Assembly: GCF_000724085.1 (NCBI RefSeq)
Contig: NZ_CCDL010000002.1
Span: 682,001-746,000 of the forward strand
Reading direction: 5' to 3'
DNA from: Oceanobacillus manasiensis
GTDB taxonomy: Bacteria; Bacillota; Bacilli; Bacillales; Amphibacillaceae
DNA: 64,000 bases
Every line of letters starts with the position of its first letter. Within the stretch, counting starts at the first letter, position 1. The notes under the pieces are model-generated. The model was not told where the DNA came from, did not search any database, and saw only the letters and a program-made list of their open reading frames with translations. Below, piece by piece: positions 9,719 to 21,716 of this stretch. Both the position numbers and the translations under genes were made by a program.

Positions 9719-9719
<1 letters not shown>
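9525..9719 (-). CDS. rpoZ: RNA polymerase omega subunit
   Basis: Small subunit that helps fold and assemble the beta-prime subunit. 64 residues, as in Bacillus. Begins MLEPSIDSLQEKINSKYTLV and contains the hallmark SARRARQM helix that contacts beta-prime. The ATG shares one base with the gmk stop (TAATG), so it is coupled to gmk. The gmk-rpoZ pairing is conserved across bacteria. Confidence 0.93.
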
Positions 9720-10360
<641 letters not shown>

Positions 10361-10624
10361 TTAATTCTCATCTGTTATTTCTTCATGGCTTAGCACGCGC
10401 TGTCCTACTGTCTCTGGCTGGACAGCTGAAAGTACTACATGGTCACTATCTGTTATAATAACAGCTCTTGTTCTCCTGCCGTACGTCGCATCAACCAGCT
10501 TATTATTGTCTCTGGCTACCGTAATAATACGTTTGATTGGTGCCGATTCTGGTGAGACAATCGATATAACACGATTTGCAGAAACAACATTACCAAATCC
10601 TATATTTATCAATCGTAGACTCAA
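10361..10624 (-). CDS. remA: Extracellular matrix regulator RemA (YlzA)
   Basis: RemA is a small DNA-binding protein that in B. subtilis activates matrix operons (eps, tapA) and osmoprotection genes. 87 residues; family signature [12 protein letters not shown], then [20 protein letters not shown] and [20 protein letters not shown]. The conserved basic Arg residues are kept. Start is TTG with AAGGGGG upstream. Conserved position between yicC and gmk. The function in this organism is inferred from the family. Confidence 0.92.
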   Translation of the reverse strand: MSLRLINIGFGNVVSANRVISIVSPESAPIKRIITVARDNNKLVDATYGRRTRAVIITDSDHVVLSAVQPETVGQRVLSHEEITDEN

Positions 10625-10654
10625 CTTGCTTCCCCCTTAGTCATGCATGAACCT

Positions 10655-10730
10655 CTATAATATTAGCAGGCTTAGTCGTTCAATTACTTATACTATAATT
10701 ATTATATGAAAAAAGATAGACCAAACTCAA
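10655..10730 (-). promoter_or_regulatory. Two candidate promoters for remA-gmk-rpoZ
   Basis: Minus strand: TTGAGT (10725-10730) with 18 bases to TATAAT (10701-10706), and TTGAAC (10678-10683) with 17 bases to TTATAG (10655-10660). Either would start transcription upstream of the remA TTG; the first overlaps the very end of yicC. Confidence 0.5.
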
Positions 10731-10733
10731 GCT

Positions 10734-11615
10734 TTATTCTATATTCTGGACTTGCTCTTTCATTTTTTCTAGTTCACTTTTTAAATTTACGACATGCTCA
10801 CTCATCACAGGATCATTTGATTTAGCACCGATTGTATTACCTTCCCGCTGCATTTCCTGAATAATAAAGTCAAGCTTTCTACCAACAGCATTCTGTTGCT
10901 TCAATGTTTCAAGAAAGTGGTTAATATGGCTCTTTAGTCGCGTCAGTTCTTCCGTGACGTCCCCTTTTTCCCCTAATAAAACAATCTCTTGATGAATCCT
11001 GTCTTGATCTAATTCACCTAGTGCAGGTAATTGTTCCATGACTCTCTTCCGGATTCTTTCTTTATAAGCGTTTATGACAGCTGGTCTGTGGGCTCCAATC
11101 ATGTGAATTATTTCGTCGGCCAACTCAAGTCTTTTTCTTAGGTCTTTCTCTAAGAACATTCCTTCTGTCTCTCGCATCTCCTTCACTTGAACTGCAGCAA
11201 TTCGAATTGCCTCTAAAAGAGGAATACGGAAACTTTGTGTAGCAAGTTTTGGTTCTGATACAGTAAAAATCTCAGGCAACAGTGCCATTGATTCAACTGA
11301 TACTTTTCCACCCAAGTCGTATCGTTTCTGGGCTATTTTCATCTGAGATATATACTGATCCAACACATCCCAGTTGGTATGTACTTCCCTAGCGTTTAGT
11401 TGATCGTCATCAATTTGAACTAAAACCTCAATTTTACCTCTCTGAAAGAAAGACTGAATAATTTTCCTTATATCATCTTCCATCTTAGTGGACGAGCGAG
11501 GAACCTTTACATTTAAATCAAGAAAACGATGGTTTACACTACGAATCTCAACAATTATTGAACCGTCCATATATTCGAATACATGGCTCCCGTATCCAGT
11601 CATGCTTTTTAACAT
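10734..11615 (-). CDS. yicC: YicC/YloC family endoribonuclease
   Basis: YicC-type proteins are conserved; the E. coli member is reported as an endoribonuclease acting on small RNA. 293 residues from the chosen start, the family's usual length. Begins MLKSMTGYGSH, a signature, and ends with the DUF1732 region including GEKGDVTEELTRLKSHI and KLDFIIQEMQREGNTIGAKSND. The open frame extends 45 codons upstream, but that part does not resemble the family and GGATGTG precedes the ATG at 11615. First gene of the run into remA, gmk and rpoZ. Confidence 0.92.
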   Translation of the reverse strand: MLKSMTGYGSHVFEYMDGSIIVEIRSVNHRFLDLNVKVPRSSTKMEDDIRKIIQSFFQRGKIEVLVQIDDDQLNAREVHTNWDVLDQYISQMKIAQKRYDLGGKVSVESMALLPEIFTVSEPKLATQSFRIPLLEAIRIAAVQVKEMRETEGMFLEKDLRKRLELADEIIHMIGAHRPAVINAYKERIRKRVMEQLPALGELDQDRIHQEIVLLGEKGDVTEELTRLKSHINHFLETLKQQNAVGRKLDFIIQEMQREGNTIGAKSNDPVMSEHVVNLKSELEKMKEQVQNIE

Positions 11616-11637
11616 ACAATCACATCCGTTAACTTCC

Positions 11638-11666
11638 ATTATACCTTGAATCCTACAAAATGAAAA
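11638..11666 (-). promoter_or_regulatory. Possible promoter for yicC
   Basis: Minus strand TTTTCA (11661-11666), 17 bases, perfect TATAAT (11638-11643), which lies 23 bases before the yicC ATG. The -35 matches only partly. Confidence 0.45.
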
Positions 11667-11850
11667 CATAAAAGAAAAGCGCTGATTAGCGTAAAGTAAT
11701 GTAGCTACAGGATTGAAACAAACGAAATTAAGGAGTCTTGCTCCTTCCATTAAGTTCGTGTACCTAGTAAATCGAAAGATGGAGCGGTTAAATAGATGGG
11801 GAGTCCCTGCCTGATTGTTATGTGTTATCTTCTACTTAACCATCTCTTGA

Positions 11851-11893
11851 ACTAAAAAATAACCACGCACCTCCAAAAAAAGATACGTGGTAA
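11851..11893 (-). terminator. Terminator after the calcium ATPase gene
   Basis: Minus-strand hairpin with ACCACG / CGTGGT arms, followed by TTATTTTTTAG. It begins six bases after the ATPase stop codon. The region from here to the yicC start shows no gene. Confidence 0.7.
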
Positions 11894-11898
11894 TTGTT

Positions 11899-14553
11899 TT
11901 ATTTTTTAGTGAAGCCAAACAACACTGTTGGCAATGCGCTTAACCCAATAATTAGCATCCAATCCCTTAGTCCTAAATAGGTGGTATGGAAAATTGGTTG
12001 GAGTGGCTCCCAATATATAACGACAAGTAATAAGAGTAGTGATGAAAGTACCGCAAACACTAGATAGATATTTTCAAAAGGGTTTCTGGAAAACACAGAT
12101 TTCTCACTACGGCAATCAAATACGTGAATTAATTGTGCCATCACAAGTGTTGTAAAGGCAACTGTTTGTCCGTAGATTAGATTATCAGGGTTGTTTTGGT
12201 ATGTTACCATAAATCCTATTAAGGTTACAATCCCGATGAGAATTCCTCTTGATATAATTTTATAGCCAAGTCCTCTTGCAAATACTCCTTCACGGGGATT
12301 CCGTGGGGATTGCTTCATAACATCCCCCTCAGATTTATCCAAACCGAGTGCCATTGCCGGTAATCCGTCTGTAACCAAGTTAACCCAAAGGATTTGGACT
12401 GGGATAAGGGGTAGAGGCATTGCAAGAAGCATGGCAAACAACATAACTAAAATTTCTCCTACATTGGATGCAAGTAAATAGCGGATAAATTTCCTTATAT
12501 TTTCATAGATGTTTCTTCCCTCATGAATCGCTGATTTTATTGTAGCAAAGTTGTCATCCATTAAAATAAGAGAAGAAGCTTCTTTTGTCACATCTGTTCC
12601 ACTAATTCCCATACTGATTCCGATATCACTTGCTTTAATTGCTGGAGCATCATTTACCCCGTCACCTGTCATGGCAACGATATGCCCTTTTCTTTGAAAT
12701 GCTTGTACAATTTTTAATTTATGTTCTGGTGTAACTCTTGCAAATACATACGTATCATCAATTACTTCTTCCAAATCTTCTATCGACATTTCTGATAGCT
12801 GATACCCTTCCAAAACCATCCCATTGTCAGGTAAAAGTTTTAGGTTTCTAGCAATAGCCCTTGCTGTTTTTACATGGTCTCCTGTTATCATTACTGTCTT
12901 GATACCAGCCTGGTTGCACTCTTCTATAGCAGCTTTTACCTCTTTACGAGGTGGGTCAATCATTCCATATAAGCCAATAAAGGTTAGATCTCTCTCGAGA
13001 AAAGCATCATCTAAACTTTCGTTTTTGTTCAATGGCTTAATGGCAACTGCTAATGTTCGTAATGCCTTCTCGGCCATGTCACTTACTGCCTTGTCGATCC
13101 TCTCTATGTCAGCATCTTGTAAGATACTCCTGCCTTGTACATTTCCTTGGTATTTAGACCTTGGTAGTAAGACATCTGGGGCACCTTTCGTAATCAGATA
13201 GCGCATCCCATTTTCATCTTGAACAATAACACTCATTCGCTTACGATCTGAATCAAAAGGGATTTCTTTTATAATGTGATATTTCTCCTTGGCCGCTAAG
13301 GTTATACCGAGCTTACGTGCAGCAATAATAAGCGCCCCATCGGTAGGATCTCCATCAATGTAGTGTTTTCCTTTTTTAACCTGAAGTGTGGCGTTATTGC
13401 ATAAGGATCCATAGAGTAACATTGCCTTTAAATTTGAGAAATCTTCGTCAACCTTCTCGTTATTTAGAAAAAAATCTCCTTGAAGATTATAGCCATCTCC
13501 AGTTACATATAACTGGTTTCCTCCCAAGTAAAGTTCTTTTACTGTCATTTTGTTTTCTGTCATGGTCCCCGTTTTGTCACTACAGATTACGGAAGCACAA
13601 CCAAGGGTTTCCACGGCAGATAGTTTTCTTACGATGGCTTTTTTTCGTATCATCCTTTGCACTCCGAGCGAGAGGGCAACTGTTACTATCGCAGGTAGGC
13701 CTTCTGGTATCGCTGCTACAGCTAGTGATACACCTGCAAGAAACATATTGTATACAGGGTGACCCTGCATTACACCAAGCATAACGACAAGCGCAGTAAG
13801 GAATAAAGCAACAACAATGAGTATTTTTCCTAGTTCTGCTAATTTCCTTTCCAGTGGTGTCATTACTTTTTTTGTATTTGCCATTAAGGAGGCAATCTGA
13901 CCCATTATGGTATTCATGCCTGTCCCAACGACTATCCCAATTCCAGATCCTCTTGTGACAAGCGTACCCATGAAGCCCATATTTACTTGATCTTGCGCTT
14001 CTAATTGATCTCTAGTAATTGCTGTTGCATGTTTGGATACTGGGAGGGACTCACCAGTAAGAGCGGACTCTTCCGTTTCCATGCTATTCGACTTCACTAT
14101 TCGTAGGTCTGCAGGAATTCTGTCCCCACTTGATACTTTTACGATATCTCCAACTACTACTTCCCTTGAATATACCTTTTCCCACTTTCCATCTCGTAAC
14201 ACTGTTGCAAGCGGAGCAGAAAGTTCTTTCAATTTTTCAAGCGATTTTTCTGCTTTTTGCTCCTGGAAATAGCCGAAACACCCGTTTACGAGAACGATGA
14301 TCATGATCGCGATAGCATCGATATATTCCCCTAGCAGACCGGCAATTAATGTAGCAGCCAACAGGACAAGAACCATAAAATCTTGAAACTGCTTAAGGAA
14401 AATGAGCCATTTGGATGTACTTTTCTGTGTTTCTAATTCATTATAGCCTTGTTCTTTACGTCTTTTTTCCACTTGTTTCGTAGTTAATCCCTTTTTTGAT
14501 GTTACATGAAGCTTTTGTTCCACTCGTTCAACATCCAATTGATACCATTTCAT
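11899..14553 (-). CDS. yloB: P-type calcium-transporting ATPase (YloB-like)
   Basis: P2A-type pump that exports Ca2+ (SERCA-like) across the cell membrane; B. subtilis YloB is the counterpart. 884 residues. Phosphorylation site CSDKTGTMTENKMTV, TGES actuator loop, hinge MTGDGVNDAPAIKASDIGISMG, and about ten membrane helices, with the ion-binding PEGLPAIVTVALSLG helix and NLVTDGLPAMALG. GGAGGA abuts the first in-frame ATG, so the second ATG (two codons on, 7 bases from the site) is chosen. Single gene, divergent from rqcH. Confidence 0.93.
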   Translation of the reverse strand: MKWYQLDVERVEQKLHVTSKKGLTTKQVEKRRKEQGYNELETQKSTSKWLIFLKQFQDFMVLVLLAATLIAGLLGEYIDAIAIMIIVLVNGCFGYFQEQKAEKSLEKLKELSAPLATVLRDGKWEKVYSREVVVGDIVKVSSGDRIPADLRIVKSNSMETEESALTGESLPVSKHATAITRDQLEAQDQVNMGFMGTLVTRGSGIGIVVGTGMNTIMGQIASLMANTKKVMTPLERKLAELGKILIVVALFLTALVVMLGVMQGHPVYNMFLAGVSLAVAAIPEGLPAIVTVALSLGVQRMIRKKAIVRKLSAVETLGCASVICSDKTGTMTENKMTVKELYLGGNQLYVTGDGYNLQGDFFLNNEKVDEDFSNLKAMLLYGSLCNNATLQVKKGKHYIDGDPTDGALIIAARKLGITLAAKEKYHIIKEIPFDSDRKRMSVIVQDENGMRYLITKGAPDVLLPRSKYQGNVQGRSILQDADIERIDKAVSDMAEKALRTLAVAIKPLNKNESLDDAFLERDLTFIGLYGMIDPPRKEVKAAIEECNQAGIKTVMITGDHVKTARAIARNLKLLPDNGMVLEGYQLSEMSIEDLEEVIDDTYVFARVTPEHKLKIVQAFQRKGHIVAMTGDGVNDAPAIKASDIGISMGISGTDVTKEASSLILMDDNFATIKSAIHEGRNIYENIRKFIRYLLASNVGEILVMLFAMLLAMPLPLIPVQILWVNLVTDGLPAMALGLDKSEGDVMKQSPRNPREGVFARGLGYKIISRGILIGIVTLIGFMVTYQNNPDNLIYGQTVAFTTLVMAQLIHVFDCRSEKSVFSRNPFENIYLVFAVLSSLLLLLVVIYWEPLQPIFHTTYLGLRDWMLIIGLSALPTVLFGFTKK

Positions 14554-14605
14554 CGGCATTCCTCCAAATAAGCCTGTAATTAATTGTTTTGTATGTCACC
14601 TTTTT

Positions 14606-14635
14606 TTGACAGATGACTCCTTGTGTAACTAATAT
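14606..14635 (+). promoter_or_regulatory. Sigma-A promoter for rqcH
   Basis: TTGACA (14606-14611), 18 bases, TAATAT (14630-14635), about 50 bases before the rqcH ATG. Confidence 0.6.
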
Positions 14636-14685
14636 CTATGCAGACTTGTCCTCAAAAATGCTATAATTACTCAGGAGGTGATCTT

Positions 14686-16407
14686 ATGCCGTTTGATGGT
14701 ATTGTTACAAGAGCAGTAACAGAGGAATTGAAACAACAACTTTTACCAGGTAAAATAACAAAAATATATCAGCCTACCTTGACTGAAATTGTTTTTACAA
14801 TTAGAAGTCATGGGAGTAACCATACCCTACTCTTTTCCATACACCCAACTTACGCCAGGTTCCATTTAACAAATGATAGCTATCAAAATCCTGCTGAAGC
14901 ACCGATGTTTTGTATGGTATTAAGAAAGCATTTATCTGGAGCAATTATTGAGGAAATCTCGCAGCATGGGATGGAACGAATAGTGGAATTTTCAATTAAA
15001 ACACGTAACGAAATTGGAGACATTACCCATAAAACACTTATTATGGAGTTAATGGGCAAACATAGTAATGTTATGCTTGTTGATAAAGAAAAAGGCCATA
15101 TTGTTGATAGCTTGAAACATGTCTCCATGGCACAGAATCGCCATAGAACGATCTTGCCAGGTAATGAATATCAACTTCCTCCATTACAAGATAAATGGGA
15201 TCCATTACAGATAAACGGAGAAGAGTTTATTAAAAAAATTGACTTCAATGCCGGTAAAGTAGACCAACAAATTGTTAACACACTCACAGGCTTTTCTCCC
15301 TTTATAGCAAAAGAGCTAGTAAACAGGACGCATCTCGGATCTGCCACAACCTATGTAGAGAAATTCACAGAACTTCAAACTCAAATGATAGAAAATCAGT
15401 ACGAACCTGCTATCTACCGGGATAAAAAAGAAGATTTTCATGTAATTCCGTTGACTAACTATTCAGGTGAGAAAAAGACTTATGCTACTACAAATGAAAT
15501 GCTGGATACTTTTTACTCTGGAAAAGCAGAAAGGGACCGGGTAAAACAACAGGCAAAAGATCTTTATCGATTTATTAAGAACGAAAAAGACAAAAACATT
15601 CGGAAATTAAAAAAACATAATCAGACTATAAAAAAAGCGGAAGGTGCCGAAAAGTTCCAGAAGCTGGGTGAATTGCTTACAGCCCATATTCATATCGTAA
15701 GACCTGGTGCAGACTCGGTTGAGGTCACTGATTACTATGATCCCGAGGGTGGCACCTTAACGATTGAATTGAATCAAAATAAAACAGCAAGTGATAATGC
15801 TCAAGGCTATTATAAAACCTATCAAAAATTGAAAAAATCGAAGCAGGTAATTGAAAAAGAAATTCTTAAAACAAACGAAGAAATAGCTTATTTTGATCAG
15901 TTATTACAGCAACTCGATGTAGCTGCAACTGAAGATATTGAAGAAATTCGAGAGGAATTGCAAGAAGAAGGCTATTTACGGAAACAAGCAAAGAAGAAGA
16001 AACAGAAGACAAAACAATCAAAACCTGTTCCAGAAGCTTATACATCCAGTGATGGTACTGCTATATTGGTTGGAAAGAACAATAAGCAAAATGAGTATGT
16101 CACGATGAAACTAGCTCGTCGTGATGATATTTGGCTCCACACGAAAGACATACCTGGCTCACATGTTATCATTCGTGACAGTGAACCTAGCGAAGAAACT
16201 CTTAGTGAGGCTGCACAAATTGCTGCATACTTTAGTAAATCACAGCAATCCTCTTCAGTACCTGTAGATTATACACTTATTCGTCATGTAAAAAAGCCAA
16301 ATGGTGCGAAGCCAGGCTATGTGACGTATGATAACCAAAAAACACTTTATGTTACGCCAGACGCTAATATAGTTGAGAAACTAAAAAGTCCGAAAAGCAA
16401 TGGCTGA
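14686..16407 (+). CDS. rqcH: Ribosome quality control protein RqcH (NEMF/Rqc2 homologue)
   Basis: RqcH binds stalled 50S-peptidyl-tRNA complexes and recruits tRNA-Ala to add C-terminal alanine tails that mark nascent chains for degradation. 573 residues. Begins MPFDGIVTRAVTEEL; NFACT-N domain to about 250, two coiled-coil/helical segments (about 280-440) and a C-terminal NFACT-R domain with WLHTKDIPGSHVIIR. The frame is open 16 codons further, but AGGAGGTGAT sits 7 bases before the ATG at 14686. Flanked by a strong terminator; also known as YloA or FbpA-like. Confidence 0.93.
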   Translation: MPFDGIVTRAVTEELKQQLLPGKITKIYQPTLTEIVFTIRSHGSNHTLLFSIHPTYARFHLTNDSYQNPAEAPMFCMVLRKHLSGAIIEEISQHGMERIVEFSIKTRNEIGDITHKTLIMELMGKHSNVMLVDKEKGHIVDSLKHVSMAQNRHRTILPGNEYQLPPLQDKWDPLQINGEEFIKKIDFNAGKVDQQIVNTLTGFSPFIAKELVNRTHLGSATTYVEKFTELQTQMIENQYEPAIYRDKKEDFHVIPLTNYSGEKKTYATTNEMLDTFYSGKAERDRVKQQAKDLYRFIKNEKDKNIRKLKKHNQTIKKAEGAEKFQKLGELLTAHIHIVRPGADSVEVTDYYDPEGGTLTIELNQNKTASDNAQGYYKTYQKLKKSKQVIEKEILKTNEEIAYFDQLLQQLDVAATEDIEEIREELQEEGYLRKQAKKKKQKTKQSKPVPEAYTSSDGTAILVGKNNKQNEYVTMKLARRDDIWLHTKDIPGSHVIIRDSEPSEETLSEAAQIAAYFSKSQQSSSVPVDYTLIRHVKKPNGAKPGYVTYDNQKTLYVTPDANIVEKLKSPKSNG

Positions 16408-16429
16408 TGGAATATGCAATAAGAAGTTA

Positions 16430-16462
16430 AAAAAGGCTGTCGAACAAGTCGACAGCCTTTTT
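16430..16462. terminator. Bidirectional terminator between rqcH and ohr
   Basis: A perfect 14-base stem AAAAAGGCTGTCGA / TCGACAGCCTTTTT around ACAAG. The run of T at each side makes it work for rqcH (plus) and ohr (minus). Confidence 0.9.
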
Positions 16463-16472
16463 CTTAAACTTA

Positions 16473-16892
16473 TTATTTTACTGTAGGATTTAATTCCACT
16501 TCGATGTTGCCTCTTGTTGCCTTTGAATAAGGGCAAAACTGATGAGCAGCTTCTGCTAACTTATCTGCTTCCTCTTGATCAACGCCCTCGATCGTAATGT
16601 TTAGTTTTACACCGATTTTAAATCCCCCATCTTCAGGATCTTTTAAGAAACTAACTTCTGCATTGGTTTCAGAGTCGATTTCTTTTTTTTGCTCACGGGC
16701 AACATGGTTTAATGCTCCGTCATAACAAGCCGCATATCCTGCAGCAAAAAGTTGCTCTGGATTTGAACCTTTATCTGAACTATTCTTTGCTGGGTTAACC
16801 AGATTAACATCAATTAAACCATCATCTGATTTCACATGGCCGTCACGGCCATTTTTTGCTGTTGCGCTAGAAGTAAATAATACGTCACTCAT
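16473..16892 (-). CDS. ohr: Organic hydroperoxide resistance protein, Ohr/OsmC family
   Basis: Thiol peroxidase of the Ohr subfamily that reduces organic hydroperoxides in the cytoplasm. 139 residues. Peroxidatic Cys56 in AACYDGAL, resolving Cys120 in FCPYSKATRGN, and the conserved Arg16 in GRDG and Glu in PEQLFAAGYAAC: all needed residues are present. The motif CPYSKATRGN favours Ohr over OsmC. AAAGGAGTG precedes the ATG. It lies 63 bases downstream of a LysR gene on the same strand, so the two may be co-transcribed; the usual MarR-type OhrR is not adjacent. Confidence 0.92.
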   Translation of the reverse strand: MSDVLFTSSATAKNGRDGHVKSDDGLIDVNLVNPAKNSSDKGSNPEQLFAAGYAACYDGALNHVAREQKKEIDSETNAEVSFLKDPEDGGFKIGVKLNITIEGVDQEEADKLAEAAHQFCPYSKATRGNIEVELNPTVK

Positions 16893-16955
16893 TAACTAAA
16901 CACTCCTTTTTTTGTTCTACTGGTAATGTTCCTCTTATTGTCACCTGCTAAACAT

Positions 16956-17813
16956 TCATAGAAAAGTTTGTCTGGACATCGCGTTAATGAAATGATCAAC
17001 CTGTGGTAATTTTCGAACCCCTTCTTGATAACAGATCCAAGTATCACGTGTTACAGGCTCTCCATTAGTACGTAATGGAAGGTGTGGATATTGCTCTTTC
17101 ATAGAATCAGAGACACTTTCAGGCAAAACAGCCATCCCTAACCCCTGTTTCATCAATTGCTTGCACGTTTCAATTTGGTCCACTGTTATTGTCTTCATCG
17201 CTTTTATGTCATTCTGTTGGTAAAGCCAGTTATCTACTAACTCATGCATACTATCATCACTTTTAAAAGAAATAAGCGTTCTTTCCTTGTTTTCATTGGA
17301 AGGAAACGGTTGGGAATCGAACAGATGGAGTGGGTCTGCAAAGAGTCGTTCGCAATTACTTTCCTTTAACTTTTCTCCCCGAATTATACAGACATGGTAC
17401 TGTTTATGGTGTCTTTTTATATCCTCACTTATCCCTGTTACAAGATCAATTGCCACTTTTGGAAAACGTGCAGTAAACTCTCCTAAGATAGAAGGGAGAA
17501 ATCGTTGACTAATAAGAGATGAACAGGCAATGGATAATGTACCTTGCACTTCTTCACTAGAACTAGCTAATGTATTCTTTATTTCCTGTTCTCGATTAAC
17601 AACCTGAGAGGCATGATTCAATATCAACTCGCCACTAGGTGTTAATAACAACCTTTTAGGTGTCCGAATAAAAATGGTTTCACCAAAGTAATCTTCAATA
17701 TATTTTAGTCGCTGTGTAACAGCAGGTTGTGAAATTAAAACTGCTTTTGCAGCCCCACGAATCGTACCAATTTCGTTAAGCTTGAGCAAAAGAGCATAGT
17801 CATCTATTTTCAA
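16956..17813 (-). CDS. LysR-type transcriptional regulator
   Basis: 285 residues. N-terminal winged helix (1-60) with the typical recognition segment GAAKAVLISQPAVTQRLKYIED and the RTPKRLLLTPSGE wing, then a two-lobe effector-binding domain (about 90-280). Start is TTG with GGGTG eight bases before. It is divergent from the methyltransferase gene and upstream of ohr, so either could be a target. The inducer is unknown; the family cannot be refined by eye. Confidence 0.9.
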   Translation of the reverse strand: MKIDDYALLLKLNEIGTIRGAAKAVLISQPAVTQRLKYIEDYFGETIFIRTPKRLLLTPSGELILNHASQVVNREQEIKNTLASSSEEVQGTLSIACSSLISQRFLPSILGEFTARFPKVAIDLVTGISEDIKRHHKQYHVCIIRGEKLKESNCERLFADPLHLFDSQPFPSNENKERTLISFKSDDSMHELVDNWLYQQNDIKAMKTITVDQIETCKQLMKQGLGMAVLPESVSDSMKEQYPHLPLRTNGEPVTRDTWICYQEGVRKLPQVDHFINAMSRQTFL

Positions 17814-17834
17814 TCCGTTTCACCCTTTTGATAA

Positions 17835-17848
17835 GTAATTGTTATTAC
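17835..17848. repeat. Inverted repeat in the lysR/methyltransferase divergent region
   Basis: GTAAT-TGTT-ATTAC, partly extended (AAGT to the left, ACACTT to the right), 22 bases before the lysR start. LysR-type regulators often bind such short dyads (T-N11-A) in their own divergent promoter. Candidate autoregulatory site. Confidence 0.4.
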
Positions 17849-17921
17849 ACTTAATTATAAATCAATATTTTAATTATTGCAGTATTTAAGTTATATTAAA
17901 AGAAAGATAGGGGTGATGGTA

Positions 17922-18692
17922 ATGAAAGACATTGAAAAGCGTCTTATTGAAAAAGTATTTACCGACAATAAAGAAGCCTATGTAGTAAGCGAAACACACG
18001 CATTCGGGGCTGATCTTAAAGCAATACCAGAGTGGCTTGAACTTACACGTGAGGACAAAATTCTAGATGTAGCAACAGGTGGAGGTCATGTGGCTAAAAC
18101 ACTCTCTCCTTATGTAAAACAAGTTTACGCAATTGATTTAACAAAGGAAATGCTTGCTGAAGCGAGGAAACATCTTGAGAACTTTCAAAATATCCATTTT
18201 ATCATCGGAGAAGCCGAGGACTTACCTTTCTTGGATCATACGTTTGACCATATTATTTGCCGAACAGCCGCACATCATTTCACTAGTCCTAGGCACTTTA
18301 TTGAGGAAGTGACTAGGGTTCTTAAACCAGGTGGTTCTTTTTTGCTTATTGATAATATTTCGCCAGAGGCTCATTCTCTTGATACTTTTGTTAATAGTTT
18401 TGAAAAAATGCGTGATAATAGCCATCACCGTGCACTGAAAATATCTGAATGGAAGCATCTTTTTCAGAAGAATCAGCTTTCAATCTATAAAGAAAAACCT
18501 CGTAAAAAGACACTTCCTTTTGATGACTGGTTGCATCGTACACAACATGATCGCTATATGAGACAACATGTGTCTAACTTTGTACTAGGAGCGAATCATG
18601 AGGTTTTAAATCATTTTCAAATTGACATCCGAGAACAACGCATTCACAGTATTGCACTCGACGAATGGATGGTATTAGTAAAGAAAGAGTAA
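17922..18692 (+). CDS. Class I SAM-dependent methyltransferase
   Basis: 256 residues. SAM-binding motif I LDVATGGGHVAKTL (about 43-56), motif II acidic end of beta-2 VYAIDLTKEML, and motif IV FDHIICRTAAHHF; matches the UbiE/Methyltransf_11 type, not a base methylase. The substrate cannot be told from sequence. The open frame extends 15 codons upstream, but AGGGGTGAT five bases before the ATG at 17922 supports the shorter form. Divergent from the LysR gene; in B. subtilis the spot beside pyrE holds cysH and relatives instead. Confidence 0.88.
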   Translation: MKDIEKRLIEKVFTDNKEAYVVSETHAFGADLKAIPEWLELTREDKILDVATGGGHVAKTLSPYVKQVYAIDLTKEMLAEARKHLENFQNIHFIIGEAEDLPFLDHTFDHIICRTAAHHFTSPRHFIEEVTRVLKPGGSFLLIDNISPEAHSLDTFVNSFEKMRDNSHHRALKISEWKHLFQKNQLSIYKEKPRKKTLPFDDWLHRTQHDRYMRQHVSNFVLGANHEVLNHFQIDIREQRIHSIALDEWMVLVKKE

Positions 18693-18706
18693 ATGTGACA
18701 AAAAAT

Positions 18707-18741
18707 AACCTGAGAACCATAACAATGGAGGTTCTCAGGTT
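18707..18741. terminator. Bidirectional terminator between methyltransferase and pyrE
   Basis: Twelve-base stem AACCTGAGAACC / GGTTCTCAGGTT with TTTTTT after it on the plus strand and ATTTTT on the minus strand. It closes the pyr operon and the converging gene. Confidence 0.9.
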
Positions 18742-18750
18742 TTTTGGGTA

Positions 18751-19348
18751 TTATAAGCTGTTTCTCCAATCTATTAGCTGTTTATGCTCAGACTTTGTTA
18801 GTCGGTTGTCAGCTTGCATTACATCTAATAGCTCGTCATAGCCTGTAATGGTTTCTAGCGTGATCTTTTCCCTCGAGAATAACTGATCAGATTTTTCCAA
18901 CCCATAAGAAAAAATGGCATGAACACCGAGCACTGTTGCACCTTGCTCTTTCAAAACTCTAGCTGTTTCTAATGAGGAGCCACCAGTTGAGATAAGGTCT
19001 TCTATAACGAGAACCTTTTGCCCATTAGTGCAGGCACCTTCTACTTGATTTCCTTTTCCATGCCCCTTCGGCTTGGAACGTACATACACCATTGGTAAAT
19101 CTAATTTATCAGCTAGCCACGATGCGTGAGGAATTCCTGCAGTCGCACAGCCAGCAATGACCTCAGGCTTTTCTGGCAGTCTATCGATCATCTCCATAAA
19201 AGCTTTTGTGATTTTTTTTCTTATCCTTGGATAGGACATGGTTAGGCGGTTATCACAATAAATTGGTGATTTTATTCCTGATGTCCAAGTAAAATATTCA
19301 GATGGATTTACCTGTACTGCTTTTATATCCAGTAAATCTCGCGCCAGA

Positions 19349-19365
<17 letters not shown>
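18751..19365 (-). CDS. pyrE: Orotate phosphoribosyltransferase
   Basis: Joins orotate with PRPP to give OMP, step five of UMP synthesis. 204 residues. PRPP loop LVIEDLISTGGSS and the N-terminal EYFTWTSGIKSPIYCDNR segment that holds orotate. The start overlaps the pyrF tail by 17 bases; its site GAGGAGTGG lies inside pyrF. Last gene of the operon. Confidence 0.95.

Positions 19366-21715
<2,350 letters not shown>

Positions 21716-21716
<1 letters not shown>

Noticed and set aside
13386-13784. 132-residue open frame on the plus strand inside the calcium ATPase gene
   Set aside because: It lies wholly opposite a well conserved P-type ATPase frame, lacks a ribosome site and looks like no protein family.
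14659-14667. TGCTATAAT extended -10 before rqcH
   Set aside because: A start here would fall within the rqcH ribosome binding site at 14673-14678. The TTGACA-N18-TAATAT promoter further upstream is preferred.
16438-16444. TGTCGAA as a Spo0A box
   Set aside because: It lies within the stem of the rqcH/ohr terminator, where it is explained by the hairpin.
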